Under the pieces are notes generated by a model that worked only from the letters and a program-made list of their open reading frames with translations, was not told the origin of the DNA and did no database searches. A stretch of 64,000 bases of DNA from Loripinus fragilis (lineage: Eukaryota > Mollusca > Bivalvia > Lucinida > Lucinidae), in the NCBI GenBank assembly GCA_964019695.1, contig OZ026526.1, positions 10,187,254 through 10,251,253 of the forward strand, in the 5' to 3' direction. Made by a program: the position numbers and the translations under genes. This document shows, one piece after another, positions 20,425 to 31,426 of the stretch (position 1 is its first letter; each line of letters begins with the position of its first letter).

Positions 20425-21424
20425 GATAAAATGATCTACCAGAAAATAATGGGTTAAAAAATCTTGCGGTCAAGCTCTTGTTTTTGGAACTGCCCTTCTG
20501 ATATTAACATGTTTCCATTTAACAGATGTTCATTATGGGGAGCCAGGGATGACATCCAGAAATTACAAAATATTTTATTTCCGAAATTTTCTGCTATAGT
20601 AGTTTCATTGCTTGTTTTGCCTCTCCTGAATCCCCTAATGAGTTAAGAATACTTACTAATGCCTCCAAATTGATAACAATTCAGTTACAATGTGTAAGAA
20701 TGCATTAGGATTTTGTTACAAATGAACTACAACTTTTTGGATTCAGGAGTTTGTGGCCAAAATTTTGAACAGTACAAAACTTTTACCACAAATTCCGATT
20801 ACCTTAAGAATTGCAAATTCAACTCTGAACTAACTACGGACAATATGATTCAGTTATGAATCCTAAGATTGATCAAGTGGTGGCAATTGATGGGGGCATT
20901 AGCTATGAATTTGTTAATTGTGTGAGAGTGTCTGCTTGATAATTGCATGGATCTGCTTTGATCATCAGAGCTGCACATAACCTGGTTCCCCTCTTCTGTA
21001 TTACTGTGATATTCAGAGATTCTGTTATATTGTTGTGTATTATATTTGTAAATATTGAAATGCCGTGTTACAGATGTATTCCATAAATATTAGCCAATTT
21101 AAAAACTTTTTTAACTGTTTGATTATTTCTTCCAACAATTTTCCAGTCTGCCATAGTTGTTTACAGTACATAGTAAATATAAGTCAGTTCATAAGATTTT
21201 GTACTTATCGCCTATGCAAGCAGCGAAGACTCCGACAAGACTGGGCAACTGTGAGCAGTCTCGCCAGAGTGTTTGTTGCTTGCTTACACAAAGTTGAAAT
21301 GTTAATGAAGACTCAGAACAAAATTTGCATGGGCATTTAAAGGAGGGTTTTGGGCATCTGTACCAAATTCTTGTGTGCTGTCCAAATATTTTTATAATTT
21401 TGTCCGTAACAACTGACACAACGC
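20425..21424. other. Intronic, no feature
   Basis: No repeat family or exon recognised; ACTCCGACAAGACTGGGCAA/TTGCTTGCTTACAC near 21225-21285 is slightly richer in GC but has no splice context. Confidence 0.45.
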
Positions 21425-21700
21425 TACTGGAATGAGTGAGTGAGTTTGTGTTTAAGGTCCCAACAGCTAAGGTCACAAGGAGACAGGGTCATGGCTTAGA
21501 GTCTCATCAGACGGGCTGGAGGAGCCAGGGATCAAACTCGGGACCCCTGGGTAAAAGAAAAATGGTTTATCCACAACACTGAATTGGCAGCAGCGAGCTA
21601 GTCTGAGAATAATATCATAGGTGAAATGAGGTGTGACTATAATGCCATACTGGGGATCAAGCTCACCTCTCCAATAGAACTAAGCCACTAGGTACACTGA
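21425..21700 (-). repeat. Possible second SINE type, inverted
   Basis: GGGATCAAACTCGGGACCCC resembles the reverse complement of a tRNA B box. Similar GGGGATCAAACCCGCAGC occurs at about 36205. Weak evidence without the A box. Confidence 0.35.
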
Positions 21701-21704
21701 GCAG

Positions 21705-22375
21705 ACAGATCATTCTTATGTATAAACATCACTGTATTTTTAATGCACTGTTCATGTAGCTGTTGGTTAAGCAATGTTGTAGCTGTACAGATGTAAATAA
21801 AACTGCTATATTTTTATAAAGATGAGTTTAAGCATTGTCTTCTTATTATGCCATTTTAATACAGTTGATTTTGATTGTGCGATTTTGTTGATTTTGTATA
21901 AAGAAAATAGATATCACATTCCGACTTATCAAAACCCTCAAATAGCCATGCTGTTGTATTGACATTTTTGATAGGTTTTTTTTTTATTGTATGTACAGGT
22001 TGCTGTTGTTTCTGAATTTTAACCCAGGCCTCCAGATTATTAAAAACTCCATGCTCAACAGAACTGAGCATGGAATGTATCCTGCGCATAAATGTTAAAA
22101 TGCAAACACTTAGTGTTGACACTTGTTGGCATTTTAACATTTATTAGCAGGATCAGATAAATACAAAATCTGACAGTTTTAAAGCAAGAAAAATCTTAAG
22201 TTTTTAACCATTTAACCTTTAAGATCAATATATTGAAATTCCATCATTATTACTTGAGTATGAAAAAAGTATAATAACCTTGGGGGCCAGGTCTTATGAT
22301 GACAATTTATATAAATACCTTAATCATATTGGTCTGTCCAGTTGCATGAATCTTTTATTTTGATATTAATTAGGT
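21705..22375. other. Intronic, hairpins only
   Basis: AATAAA occurs near 21798 but no terminal exon is visible before it. The hairpins at 22078 are listed separately. Confidence 0.4.
22078..22153. repeat. Small foldback
   Basis: TCCTGCGCATAAATGTTAAA with ATGC pairs with GCATTTTAACATTTATTAGC and AGGA. An adjoining hairpin TCCATGCTCA/TGAGCATGGA precedes it. Confidence 0.75.
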
Positions 22376-22378
22376 TGC

Positions 22379-22452
22379 AGGCTGAATAGAAAACAGTGTA
22401 GATCAAGATTAGCTGGCTTCTATAGAATCCAGCTGATCTAGATCTACTAGTT
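22379..22452. repeat. B-family foldback MITE, core only
   Basis: AACAGTGTAGATCAAGATTA and AGCTGATCTAGATCTACTAG flank GCTTCTATAGAATCC. Confidence 0.6.
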
Positions 22453-22540
22453 CATTTTTCAAATTTATATATCTTGGCAAACTCGCTTTTATGTTATTCA
22501 CATTGATTTTTGAAGATAACTTTATCATTTAGTAATTCTA

Positions 22541-22736
22541 GGGAGCACAGTGGCTCAGTGGTAGAGTGCTTGACTCGAGACCGAGAGGCCACGGGTTCGA
22601 GCCTCACCGGCGTCACTGCTTTGTGGTCCTTGAGCAAGACACGTTTATCCTAGCTTAGTACTGGTTCAACCCAGGAAGACCCGTCCCTGTTTAACTGAAA
22701 GATTGTTGATGGGACGTAAAGAATCAAAACAAAATT
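22541..22736 (+). repeat. tRNA-derived SINE
   Basis: GCACAGTGGCTCAGTGGTAG, B box ACGGGTTCGAGCCTCACC and the full body to AAGAATCAAAACAAA. Confidence 0.85.
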
Positions 22737-22739
22737 TAG

Positions 22740-23168
22740 TAATTCTAAGGCAAAATGTGTCTCTGATAAAGTTGTAGGAGGAAACTTAGGGCCAACTTCT
22801 CCAAATGGTCCCAATTGCATGAGGGGCAAACAGATTTTCATAGATGAAGATTTTGCAAAAAATTGTTCAAAGTCGTTCAAATTCTCAAAGTTCTTTTGAC
22901 AGGTAAAGTTTGGAGAGGCGTGACAGAAACAACTCACAACAATTTTCATTGTGAACACATTTGCTAAAAATAGTAACAATTTCTCCAAAAATCAATGTGA
23001 AAAACAAAAAAAGTGGGGCTTAGAGGAGGGCAAGATTTAAGAATTGTAATTAAATTGTACATAAATTACACTGAATTGTACAGTATGTATTTGTGTCTTT
23101 ATTTTTCTGTCAACTGATTACATTCTTCAAGCGGTTGTCCTTAAGGAAGATAAGCTAATCTGTTTCAC
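22740..23168. other. Intronic, no gene
   Basis: A 112-codon open frame on the minus strand overlaps the SINE and ordinary intron; rejected as coding. Confidence 0.45.
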
Positions 23169-23169
23169 T

Positions 23170-23325
23170 CAGGCCCCGAGGTTATAAAACTTTAGTTAGT
23201 CTCAAACTCAAAATAAAGCGCAATGATTGGCTGCTTACGTACGTGTCCTCAAGCCAGCCAATCATTGTGCTTTATTTTGAGTTTGAGAATGAACTCAAGT
23301 TTTATAACCTCGGGGCCTGGCAGGA
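23170..23325. repeat. 156-bp palindrome
   Basis: CAGGCCCCGAGGTTATAAAA pairs with TTTTATAACCTCGGGGCCTG and the inner CTCAAACTCAAAATAAAG pairs with CTTTATTTTGAGTTTGAG, with high identity throughout. Confidence 0.85.
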
Positions 23326-23329
23326 TTGC

Positions 23330-23858
23330 CTAATGATCATGGTAAAAGACATCCATGGGCAGATCCAGAAAATTCCGTCAGTGTGGGGTGGGCCCTAACA
23401 ACGTTTTTATTTCAACATATTTCACAGAGGGCCATAGGAACCTCCGTCGAGAAGCAATCGGACCCCTTTCTTGAGGGGGTCCATACCCGTATTTCTAAGG
23501 AAACATATAGCAACTTGTGATTTTCCAGGAAGGGTCCAGGCCCCCTCCCCCCTCATGAACAAGCCAATTAAGTCCATGTTTGAACCATTGAAGTTTTATA
23601 TTGTATGGCAAAGAATATATTTTTCTTAATTTGATTCATTCTTAAATGGCCTTCCAAACATTACTTCTGAATCTCACTTTCCTACTCTGTGTATATATTT
23701 GGATGTGTAAGGTCTTATATAAGTTGTTTTATATATTCAAAGCTTGTAAAATTATTCCAGAAATTAACATGTTTGTTATGTTACATAACATTCCCTTTAT
23801 AGAATAATGAATGAATTGGTTAGGCTGATTTTCACCCATTATAGTATAATCAAGTTGA
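23330..23858. other. Intronic, no feature
   Basis: Contains a GGACCCCTTTCTTGAGGGGG-type stretch and C-runs near 23540 that may belong to an unrecognised repeat. Confidence 0.4.
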
Positions 23859-23859
23859 G

Positions 23860-24030
23860 ATAAACAACAACATTTTTAAGTGTAAAATTTTGAATATTTT
23901 CTTATCCATGTTTTGAAATAAGTTTTGTGTGCTAAAAAGAACCATCTCATTTGAGATGGTTAATGAGTAGATTCTTTTGAGCACCCAAAACATATGTTTT
24001 GGTTAAATGATAAGAAAAAAAATTAAACTA
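23860..24030 (+). repeat. A-family foldback MITE with core expansion
   Basis: The core AAAAGAACCATCTCATTTGA is followed by GATGGTTAATGAGTAG before ATTCTTTTGAGCACCC, so the loop side carries an extra segment. B-family sequence follows. Confidence 0.65.
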
Positions 24031-24162
24031 AAAATGAGCTCTAATCAAGCTGAGACTGTACCTAATTTTATAGTTAATCAGCACATCAACGTCATTTTCA
24101 CACTTCTCGCCATTTTCTATCCTGTATTCTTAACCGGCAAATATTTTGGTATCAGCACGAAT

Positions 24163-24290
24163 TTCAATCAAAGTGGAAAACAGTGTGGATCCTGATCAGA
24201 TGGTATCGTCAGAGACCGACTGATCTGGAACACAGTGTTTTTAAAAAAGGATGAATCCAGGTTCAGCCAGACTTAACGGGGTCTGTGAAT
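24163..24290. repeat. B-family foldback MITE
   Basis: AACAGTGTGGATCCTGATCA and TGATCTGGAACACAGTGTTT pair; an outer AGGTTCAGCCAGACTTAACG tail follows. Confidence 0.6.
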
Positions 24291-24360
24291 TACATTTGCA
24301 TGACCACTTGCATTAGATATACAATGTTATTTGTTTGACCATAATCTCAACCGATTACCT

Positions 24361-24593
24361 TTAACCCTTTCTCCATAGGCTATATTTAGATCATGGCATC
24401 ATTTTCTATTTTTAGACGAATTGAAAAAATCAAGAAAAATTTAAGTAAGTTATGAATACTTTTGAAAATATAATGTAAATTGCAGCATTTGCTCCTTTAA
24501 GGAGAAAATGTTCCATTTTCCATAATACAGGTATTTTCAAAAACATGATATTTTAAAGGTGTTTATAGGTGTTGTTATGGAGTTAAGGGTTAA
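24361..24593. repeat. K-family foldback MITE
   Basis: TTAACCCTTTCTCCATAGG and CTATGGAGTCAAGGGTTAA are the family arms. Here the centre is GCTCCTTTAAGGAG with TTCCATTTTCCATAATA. Other copies are at 28095 and 43632. Confidence 0.7.
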
Positions 24594-24643
24594 AATGGAC
24601 ATTAACATGGGTAAACGTTTTCAGGATTATTCCTGAATTCAGG

Positions 24644-24683
24644 ATTTTGAGGCTGACTTTCCACAGAAAGTCAGCCTCAAAAT
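24644..24683. repeat. Perfect 18-bp-arm hairpin
   Basis: ATTTTGAGGCTGACTTTC, loop CACA, then the exact reverse complement. It could be a mobile-element remnant; no T-run or promoter is nearby to suggest an RNA gene. Confidence 0.8.
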
Positions 24684-25304
24684 GCCAAATTAGGCAGATT
24701 ATAATAGCTTCTTCGACTTATTTTCAGATTATCTTAAGACAATTGAACATTTAAACTTGTAGCTAATAATGTTTTGTAGGCATACTACAAGTTTTAAGGC
24801 TTTACTTTTTAAGTTCAGGAATTTGGAAATTCTAAACTTTCACCCATGCATTGAACTTTGTTGTCACAGAAAGTGGTTATCATGATGTTTCATGTTTACT
24901 CAATAGGCTATTATTTGTTGTGATACATAACATATTTATGACATAACATCAGCTACTGAATTGCTTTAAACTGCAAAGTATAACTTAATCTGTAATAAGA
25001 TAGTTCTTTTTGTTTCTAATTACCTTTGTAGTTATTCAGGGTTCGCACAGGCTTGAAAAGTACTTGAATTTACAGGACTGCCTTGAAAAGTCCTTGAAAA
25101 TGAAAATTGCCTTGAAAACACTCAAAGGCATTGAAAAGTCCTTGAATTTTACCATTTGCAAGAGGATTCAACACTGTTTTTTTTTGAGTCCTAAATCAGT
25201 ATAAAATTGTGGTGCCTTTATTTGGTGCAGCATATGCTGCACCCAGACATGTTAAGTTTCTGGAAAAAAATGCGGGACAATACGCGGAAAATCCGTGATT
25301 TTTT

Positions 25305-25455
25305 TAAAAAATCCGTTTTGAGGCCTTCCCCATGTCTACCGACATCATCAATCCCGCCGTGAGAGACGCTGAAATGCGTACTGCAAACCTTGCAGTACGC
25401 CTGCTGCTTGCCCTGGTCGCTGGCCATAACCCAGTCAAACGTTCTTGTATATTCT
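25305..25455 (-). pseudogene. Transposase-type zinc-finger fragment in nested element
   Basis: The minus strand encodes about 45 residues including GKQQAYCKVC, THFSVSHGG and DDVGRH. The CxxC, aromatic, HGG and final His arrangement resembles the BED-like fingers at the N-terminus of hAT-type transposases and related domesticated proteins. The frame is closed soon after GRHGEG and no catalytic domain follows. It lies just inside the left end of the 25244-27208 inserted element, so it is probably the remnant of that element's transposase. The family call is by pattern memory and is moderate. Confidence 0.5.
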
Positions 25456-25972
25456 GCATTAAAATTTGACCCGCTTCTATACCGTATTCGTTTTTTGCTG
25501 GGCTAATCCCTGGCGTATTTCCGTATGATTCGCGTTTCGCCATCTTTGTTGGGTTTATCAAGTTATACAGCCGCTTGGATTATTTGTACCTGTATTATTC
25601 GGTTTCAAGGTTGGGCGGAAAATTCCACAACCGGTATTTACCAGTGGAATTTACCGGTATTTCCCGGCATGGCAAATAAGGCTCAAGTGGCAAATAACGG
25701 CAAATATAACCTTTTTGCTGCGAAATACTGGCAAATATGATTTTTAGCTGTAAAATTGGCAAATATGATTTTTAGCTGTAAAATGGAGCAGATTTTCTTA
25801 TGAAGTTGACTTAAAATAGTATAATTTAATTAAATGAGGGAAAATTTAATTATTGAATATGAGGCTACAGTATCAGCATAAAACCTTTGAATACATTTAA
25901 ACATGTTAAAACAGCCAAAAATGAATCTTAGTCTGAAATTTTGAAATAATTTTTAACAATAAATAGTATCTT

Positions 25973-26195
25973 TAGCCCTTATCATGCTGAATATTTATAT
26001 GTACTACACAGTAACCTACACAGTAACACTTCTCCCAAGTTTTATCCTGTTCAGCTTATTTCAATTAGTGTGGAAAACAGTGTTGATCCTGTGGCATCTG
26101 AAAGAAACCAGCTGATCAGGATCTTGTGTTTTCAAAAAAATGGATTCAACAGGACAAGGGTTAATTTTGGGTTCAGCAGGACAAGGGTAAATTCT
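25973..26195. repeat. B-family foldback MITE within the 25244-27208 element
   Basis: The outer arms CCCTTATCATGCTGAATATT and TTCAACAGGACAAGGGTTAA enclose AACAGTGTTGATCCTGTGGC. The right outer tail is duplicated (GGTTCAGCAGGACAAGGGTA follows). Confidence 0.6.
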
Positions 26196-26359
26196 AATGG
26201 GGAGAAAATTTACCTGTGTATCTGGCAATTGTTTGACACCTTTCCCTGTCATAAATTGCTAAAATAACACATTCCCAGAAAACCTTATTCAAATGATACT
26301 GTATAGCCAGGGGCAAGGATGAGCAATAGGATGTCATGATTAACTTCTTATTTTAACTT

Positions 26360-26555
26360 AAGACAATTAAAGTCCAGGTGACCACAAACAGGGGTTTCTT
26401 TAATTGAGTTATAGTACAGATAAGGGTCACTCATCCAAATACCTAACCTAAACTTCATAATTTAACTTTAGACAATTATTAAAGTCCATGTGACCACAAA
26501 CAGGGGTGTCTTTAATTGATTTATAGTACAGATAAGGGTCACTCCCCCAACCTTA
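26360..26555 (+). repeat. Tandem duplication of about 105 bp
   Basis: AAAGTCCAGGTGACCACAAA with TATAGTACAGATAAGGGTCA recurs as AAAGTCCATGTGACCACAAA with the same right part, within the 25244-27208 element. Confidence 0.8.
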
Positions 26556-27414
26556 TCTGTAGCTATGCACAAGCCAACTGATGAGTACTTCTAAAATTCA
26601 CTTATTGAATTTAAATGTTATAAGAAGTAGACTTATAATAATAAGTTATACCTTAAACTAAGATAATTTAGCTGATAGCCTGATAAAGTAGTAGAAATGA
26701 TAAATCAAGTCATATAACCTCTATTATTGAAATTACCAATCCAAATGTGGAGGGTTGTAAATCATATTTGCCAGTATTTTCCATTATTTGCCAGTATTTC
26801 CCGGTAAATGCCACTGGCATGGCAAATATGCTTATTTGCCGGCATTTTGCCAACCTTGTTCGGTTTACATTCAAGCCCTTAATTGATATCGATTTTTCAG
26901 TGACTTTGAGATGCTTTACCTGCCGGCTATTCGAAACTACCAAGCTTCCTTACGATATCAATATTGATCATTGTCGCAAACAGGAAGCTCGCTAGATGAG
27001 GTATCGTCAGGTCTCGCGAGAATGCAATATTGATTTTTCTCGGCGTCTTCCGCCAAATTATCACAAGAAATGGCTTTTAACAAAAAAAAACGGTAAGACT
27101 ATGAGCGGATTTTTGAAATCCGTGATTTTTTTTTTAAAATCCGTTTTGTGGAAAACGGCAGAGTTTTCCGTTAGTGACACGGGATATCCGTCAATCTTAA
27201 CATGTCTGTGCACCAAATAAGAGCACCATAATTTTAAACTAATTTTCTAAAACTAATATCTTTAGTAATGGACTCAAGTATTTCAGAAGTAGAATTTTAA
27301 CGTGTAATACAGTATTTTTCATAAGTTTTCAGTTCTATATAACAGTAGAAAAGTCGTTTGGAAGACCTTGAAAGTTCTTGAATTTTACATGAACTTGCCT
27401 GTATGAACCCTGTT

Positions 27415-27909
27415 ATTGATATTGAGCTTTGTGCAGTCAAAGGATTCTTGTTCTCCATGATGCAACACATCATTTCTATTACGTACCATGTAAGGACTCA
27501 TCAAGTTCATAGATATTTTTTTTGCATTTCATTGGACGCCTAAACTCATTAAATTACAATTATCTTTAAGAATGACTCCTTCTCTCTTATCCATTTTTGT
27601 TGTATGAGCTAAATAGATATAGGAAGGGTCAACAAAGTTTATGCAGTGGGGATGGTATGGAACCTGGTGTTTTCTTGCACACCGGATAAGGATATCTGAT
27701 ATGTTATCCTGGGATAGAAAACCTTATCTTACCCATGTTATCTTACCCAGGCTGTCACGTGAGGGCTGTACACTGGTTGTATTGGAACTCATGCACATGG
27801 TCATCAAGTGACGTCATTAATATGTCATCATGTGCATCTTAGCCTATTCTTGGACTTCTGGAAGCTTATTTTAAAATATAAAAAAAACAGTGGTGAGCAA
27901 GAAATGGAA
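27415..27909. other. Intronic, small hairpin only
   Basis: Nothing beyond a short foldback near 27690-27745 (GGATAAGGATATCTGATATG and TATCTTACCCAGGC region). Confidence 0.4.
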
Positions 27910-28045
27910 ACCAATATTCGTGTGAGGGTAGAGTAGAAAAATCCGTCCCTCCAGTTCACTGTTTGTCATCACTCTGCAAGCCTCGTGATGCTAAACAGTG
28001 ATCCTCGGGACAGATTTTTCTATCCTACCCTCACACTCTTGATAG
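27910..28045. repeat. 136-bp foldback
   Basis: GTGTGAGGGTAGAGTAGAAA with AATCCGTCCC pairs with GGGACAGATTTTTCTATCCT and ACCCTCACAC. Confidence 0.75.
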
Positions 28046-28094
28046 ATTCTTATATTATTTATACCATCAACCTTGTAGATTTTGTTTGAAAGAG

Positions 28095-28308
28095 TTTTAA
28101 CCTTTTGCTCCATATTAGCGCCTTTTGACGCCTTTGAAATACTATGTATTTGGAAATATTATGAAAAATGGAGCATTTGCTTCATTGGAGCAAATGCTCC
28201 ATTTTCCATAATATTTTCAAAAGTATTCAAAACTTTGCTTAAACTTTTGTTTGAATTTTTTCAATGTTGTCTAAAAATAGAAAATGATGTCATGATCTAA
28301 AAAATAGC
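28095..28308. repeat. K-family foldback MITE
   Basis: AAATGGAGCATTTGCTTCAT and TGGAGCAAATGCTCCATTTT form a long central hairpin. Confidence 0.75.
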
Positions 28309-28554
28309 CTGATTATACAAAATTTACAGATGAATGAGAATGATAATGTGGTAAGTCTGAGGTCCTTTCATTTATGCAAGCACTCATTAGAACTGGCATG
28401 TTTGCTCTCAGAATAAGGGAGCGTACATATTATTAGGCTCTCTAGAGCCCCTGCAATAAAGCGCCAGACCAGTTTTGTGCACAACATAACTGAGGTGCTG
28501 GAGGAGGAAGCAGTTTCTCCAAATTTTGAATTAGCAAAATCTAAAAATAATAAG

Positions 28555-28612
28555 TCCGGACATAACTGAAAAAATAGTTGACTGGTACTTAAAGAATCAA
28601 ATCAAACAAACA
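28555..28612 (+). repeat. SINE tail fragment
   Basis: GGACATAACTGAAAAAATAG to AATCAAATCAAACAAACAAG; only the last quarter of the SINE. Confidence 0.65.
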
Positions 28613-28616
28613 AGCA

Positions 28617-28768
28617 TTATCAGGGTCCGCAGTGTATGCCAAGATGAAAACAATCTTCAGGGACAGAAAGGCATCATTTATAGAAATTTTGACCCTCAAC
28701 CCTATAAAATACACAACAGACAATTCCATACTTATTGTATCAATATATGTATGAATGAAAAGGGTTAG
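28617..28768 (+). repeat. D-family MITE, right half
   Basis: Starts at TATCAGGGTCCGCAGTGTAT and runs to GAAAAGGGTTAGG; the left arm is missing and a SINE tail abuts it. Confidence 0.6.
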
Positions 28769-28769
28769 G

Positions 28770-29212
28770 AGCTTTCTGAAAGTAGTGCCTGCATTCTTGA
28801 ATGCACCTCATATATACTGGTATACTGTATAATGTCAAATTGGTACATACTGTAACCGTGGCCTAGTTTGTGTGTTAACTATAGATTATAGTCTAGTCCC
28901 TTTAGTCGGACCATAGAAGCAATAAAACTCTCTGGTTTTATGTGCTGTGCATGTCTGGTTTCACTAGACAAACAGGACCAAATCTGTGGTCGGACCATAG
29001 TTGATTGGTTCCCATCCTCCAATGCAAACTTGGAACTTCCAGAAACCTGTATGTTTTGTATCGCTGGCTGTGATTGGTGGACTGTTTTACTGGGGAGGAA
29101 CGCTGACAGTCAGAAGAGCAACTATAGTGTCTATGGTTAACGTGCGAACTCCACCCTTGTATATCCTCTTGGTTTTTTACTGTAACATTGGATGTTACGG
29201 TTATTGCTCTAA
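28770..29212. other. Intronic, overlapping open frames rejected
   Basis: Open frames of 66-103 codons occur on both strands between 28938 and 29249. ATAGTTGATTGGTTCCCATC and GATTGGTGGACTG regions are partly inverted, suggesting a decayed foldback rather than a gene. Confidence 0.45.
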
Positions 29213-29406
29213 AATTTACAACACTTAAATTTTCTCTTTCTGCTGTCAAATAAAATGTTGATTATCAGGACAGGAATGCACAAAATGCTTATCACAATAG
29301 CAAACAGGTAAGTCCCTCAGATTAGACTGCTTAGAGTCTTCAGAAGGTGTCAGATCTGGGTTTTCCCTTTTTGGAAGGCAACTATAGTGTTTGAAATTTT
29401 AGAACA
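29213..29406. repeat. E-family foldback MITE
   Basis: GTGTTTGAAATTTTAGAACA closes the element; CAGATTAGACTGCTTAGAGT marks the inner arm. Confidence 0.65.
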
Positions 29407-29694
29407 TCTACCAGTTAGCCATATCATAACAGTTAACCAAAAGGATATCCAATCTTCCATAGTGAAGGTTATAGAATGTAAGTGGGAACTTATAATTTTT
29501 TACCAGAAAAAAGGATTTAAAACCAATGAAAGAAAAAGATTAAAAGGCGCAAACCAAAACAAATGTATATAAGGCTTTGTTCTTGAAATTAGGCATAAAT
29601 TGATGGCTGTTCATTGGATTGGAAAGAAGAATTCTTCGGAAAAGAAAACCTACAATAAAACTTTGAAAAAGTAAAGACCTCTTGAGTGATCATG

Positions 29695-29870
29695 GACAAA
29701 ATATTATCCCCGGCATTTCAAAAAAATTTTTTGTATTTCTCAACCAAAACATGTGTTGTGGGTGCTCATAAGAACAGTCTCAATGAGACTGTTCTTATGA
29801 GCACCTGAAACAAATGTTAAAAATGATGGGTAATAAAAGATTCACAATTTTACACACAAGATTTTTTATC
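29695..29870 (-). repeat. A-family foldback MITE
   Basis: The core GCTCATAAGAACAGTCTCAA continues as TGAGACTGTTCTTATGAGC, with compensating changes in both arms that keep the hairpin paired. Confidence 0.75.
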
Positions 29871-30927
29871 TTGACTTACGCTGTTTGGTTTGTGCCATTA
29901 ATCCTGTATCTCATATCTGCTCTGTATTAACAGTAACCAGCTACCTTTTAAGATTTTATACATCCACATCTCTAATAGTAATTAATACATGTACAAAAAT
30001 GTTTAATCAAGTTGCAGTATGTTTGTAGCAATACAAACAAGTTTTGTTTTTGTGGTTTATTTGGCCTTTAAAAGTGTATATTCATGATTTTGAACTTTTT
30101 ATCAAAATCAATAAAAAAGTTCATTTTGTAGGGTGATTCATTTTAAATAGATCACTTCATCTACTAAGGTAATTACAGCAGTATTTATTGCCTTTATCCA
30201 GACATCTTAAATAATCTGCATTAAACAGCTTCTGTTTCAATCAGTTACTATTTCATGGTATCACATTTATTTTACAGCAACCTCTGGAAATTTTAGTGGT
30301 TCCATATACAAATACTGAATTCACTCTAATAAATGATAATGACCGATTCTTTTTAATTACAATAAATGCAAAAGTAGAATGTTATGATGATCGATTTAAT
30401 TATTAGCACAAGACAAGTATTTATAATTTTTCAATATGTTTCACTTGATTTTGAAATTTGTTATGTCTTATTATACCCAAAATGAAGAAAGCTGTTACAA
30501 AATATGACATCTGCATTAGTAATAATTTGTGCTTTAAGGGTTAAATTTTAGAAACAAGTATCCAACATCAGCCCTCGAGATATCAAAATATACTCATCAA
30601 TGCCCTGCCCTTGCTTATATATTGCACTGAAACATTGTGAATTTTAACTATTATTAAAGATTTACGATGCTGCTCTCAGTGCTCAGGTAGTAGATATTTG
30701 GAGCTCATTGACCTGAAATGGCTGGATTACAGACTAATTGAAGACCTTTCACAAACATTCAATGAGGAATTATTCCTATCATACTGTAAAGCTCTGTAAT
30801 AAATGCATTTGAAAAAAGTGTGAATATTCACTTAAAGATTTTTATTTTAATACACTCATAATTATGTATCCACTTAAAATTTAAGCTGCAGTATTCCTCC
30901 ATTTCACATTTTTTATAACTGAAATAA
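29871..30927. other. Intronic, one weak exon candidate
   Basis: AT-rich and repeat-poor. The only coding hint is the phase-0 frame 30278-30406, described under findings. Confidence 0.4.
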
Positions 30928-31354
30928 GGCCAGAATTTTTTTATTAGTTTATTTACAAACCCTCCTACTGTTATTTTCCGGAAAGTAGGAAATAAATAAA
31001 AAATTAATTTCTAAAAAAAAAATTTATTTTATCTTCCGACTCTAAATATTATTTGTTTCATTGAAAAAATAATATATTTTTTTAGGTTCTGTCTGTGTAT
31101 TTTTGAGAGCGACACTGTAAAAAGTGATTTTCCTGTCCAGAGTTTTAGGAAAATTCAAAAATTTAATACAGACTGTAGGTTTGCCTTACCAGTTTTACTG
31201 TTTTTTCTGGAGATATTAAAAAAAAAAAATAAAAGATCTGAAAATGACCAGTTAACTGGTCATTTTCAGAGCTTTTTTATTTATTTTTTTTCGTCCCCCC
31301 GTCCCTAAATCTGAAAAACAATTCCTGTAAATCAACTAATAAAAAATTCTGGCC
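30928..31354. repeat. L-family foldback abutting a micro-exon
   Basis: It has the same arms (GGCCAGAATTTTTTTATTAG and CTAATAAAAAATTCTGGCC) and the centre ATGACCAGTTAACTGGTCAT. It ends 12 bp before the exon at 31367, so the acceptor's upstream signals fall inside it. Confidence 0.8.
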
Positions 31355-31366
31355 TAATTATTACAG

Positions 31367-31396
31367 CCAGATGGATATGAGGAAGAACTGGGAATG
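31367..31396 (+). CDS. Probable alternative 30-nt micro-exon
   Basis: CTAATTATTACAG precedes and GTAAGCC follows a 30-nt segment that is in phase 0 at both ends and encodes PDGYEEELGM. The acidic peptide with a tyrosine is coding-like against an AT-rich background. Phase 0 lets it splice after the exon ending at 6713 and into the exon starting at 40270 without changing frame. An L-family foldback ends only 12 bp before the exon, so the likely branch point (AACTAAT or CTAAT type) lies in transposon sequence. A 425-bp palindrome starts 31 bp after the donor. I do not recognise the peptide. Confidence 0.5.
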
Positions 31397-31426
31397 GTAA
31401 GCCATTTTGAGTAGAAATTATTTCAC

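Larger units (their letters stand above)
25244..27208. mobile_element. 1.97-kb TIR element inserted into a foldback
   Basis: The element begins CAGACATGTTAAG and ends with the exact reverse complement, CTTAACATGTCTG. TGCACC flanks both ends (25238-25243 and 27209-27214) and matches the centre of the J-family foldback it has split, so it looks like a 6-bp target duplication. Further inverted similarity occurs inside: ATCCGTGAT-type runs near 25290 and 27120, and CCGGTATTT/GGCAAAT-rich blocks near 25620-25740 and 26755-26860. A transposase-type zinc-finger fragment lies near the left end. A 46-kb-away relative is not seen. hAT elements usually make 8-bp duplications, so class membership is uncertain. 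Confidence 0.65.
25036..27413. repeat. J-family foldback, split by nested insertion
   Basis: The outer arms read CAGGGTTCGCACAGGCTTG on the left and CCTGTATGAACCCTG on the right. They flank runs of TTGAAAAGTCCTTGAA and a palindromic centre, GTGCAGCATATGCTGCACC. The left half is 25036-25243 and the right half is 27209-27413; the 25244-27208 element interrupts the centre. Intact relatives at 38866-39284 and 47761-48212 show the expected uninterrupted form of about 430 bp. Confidence 0.75.

Noticed and set aside
22650..22988. 112-codon minus-strand frame
   Set aside because: Part of it is SINE sequence read backwards.
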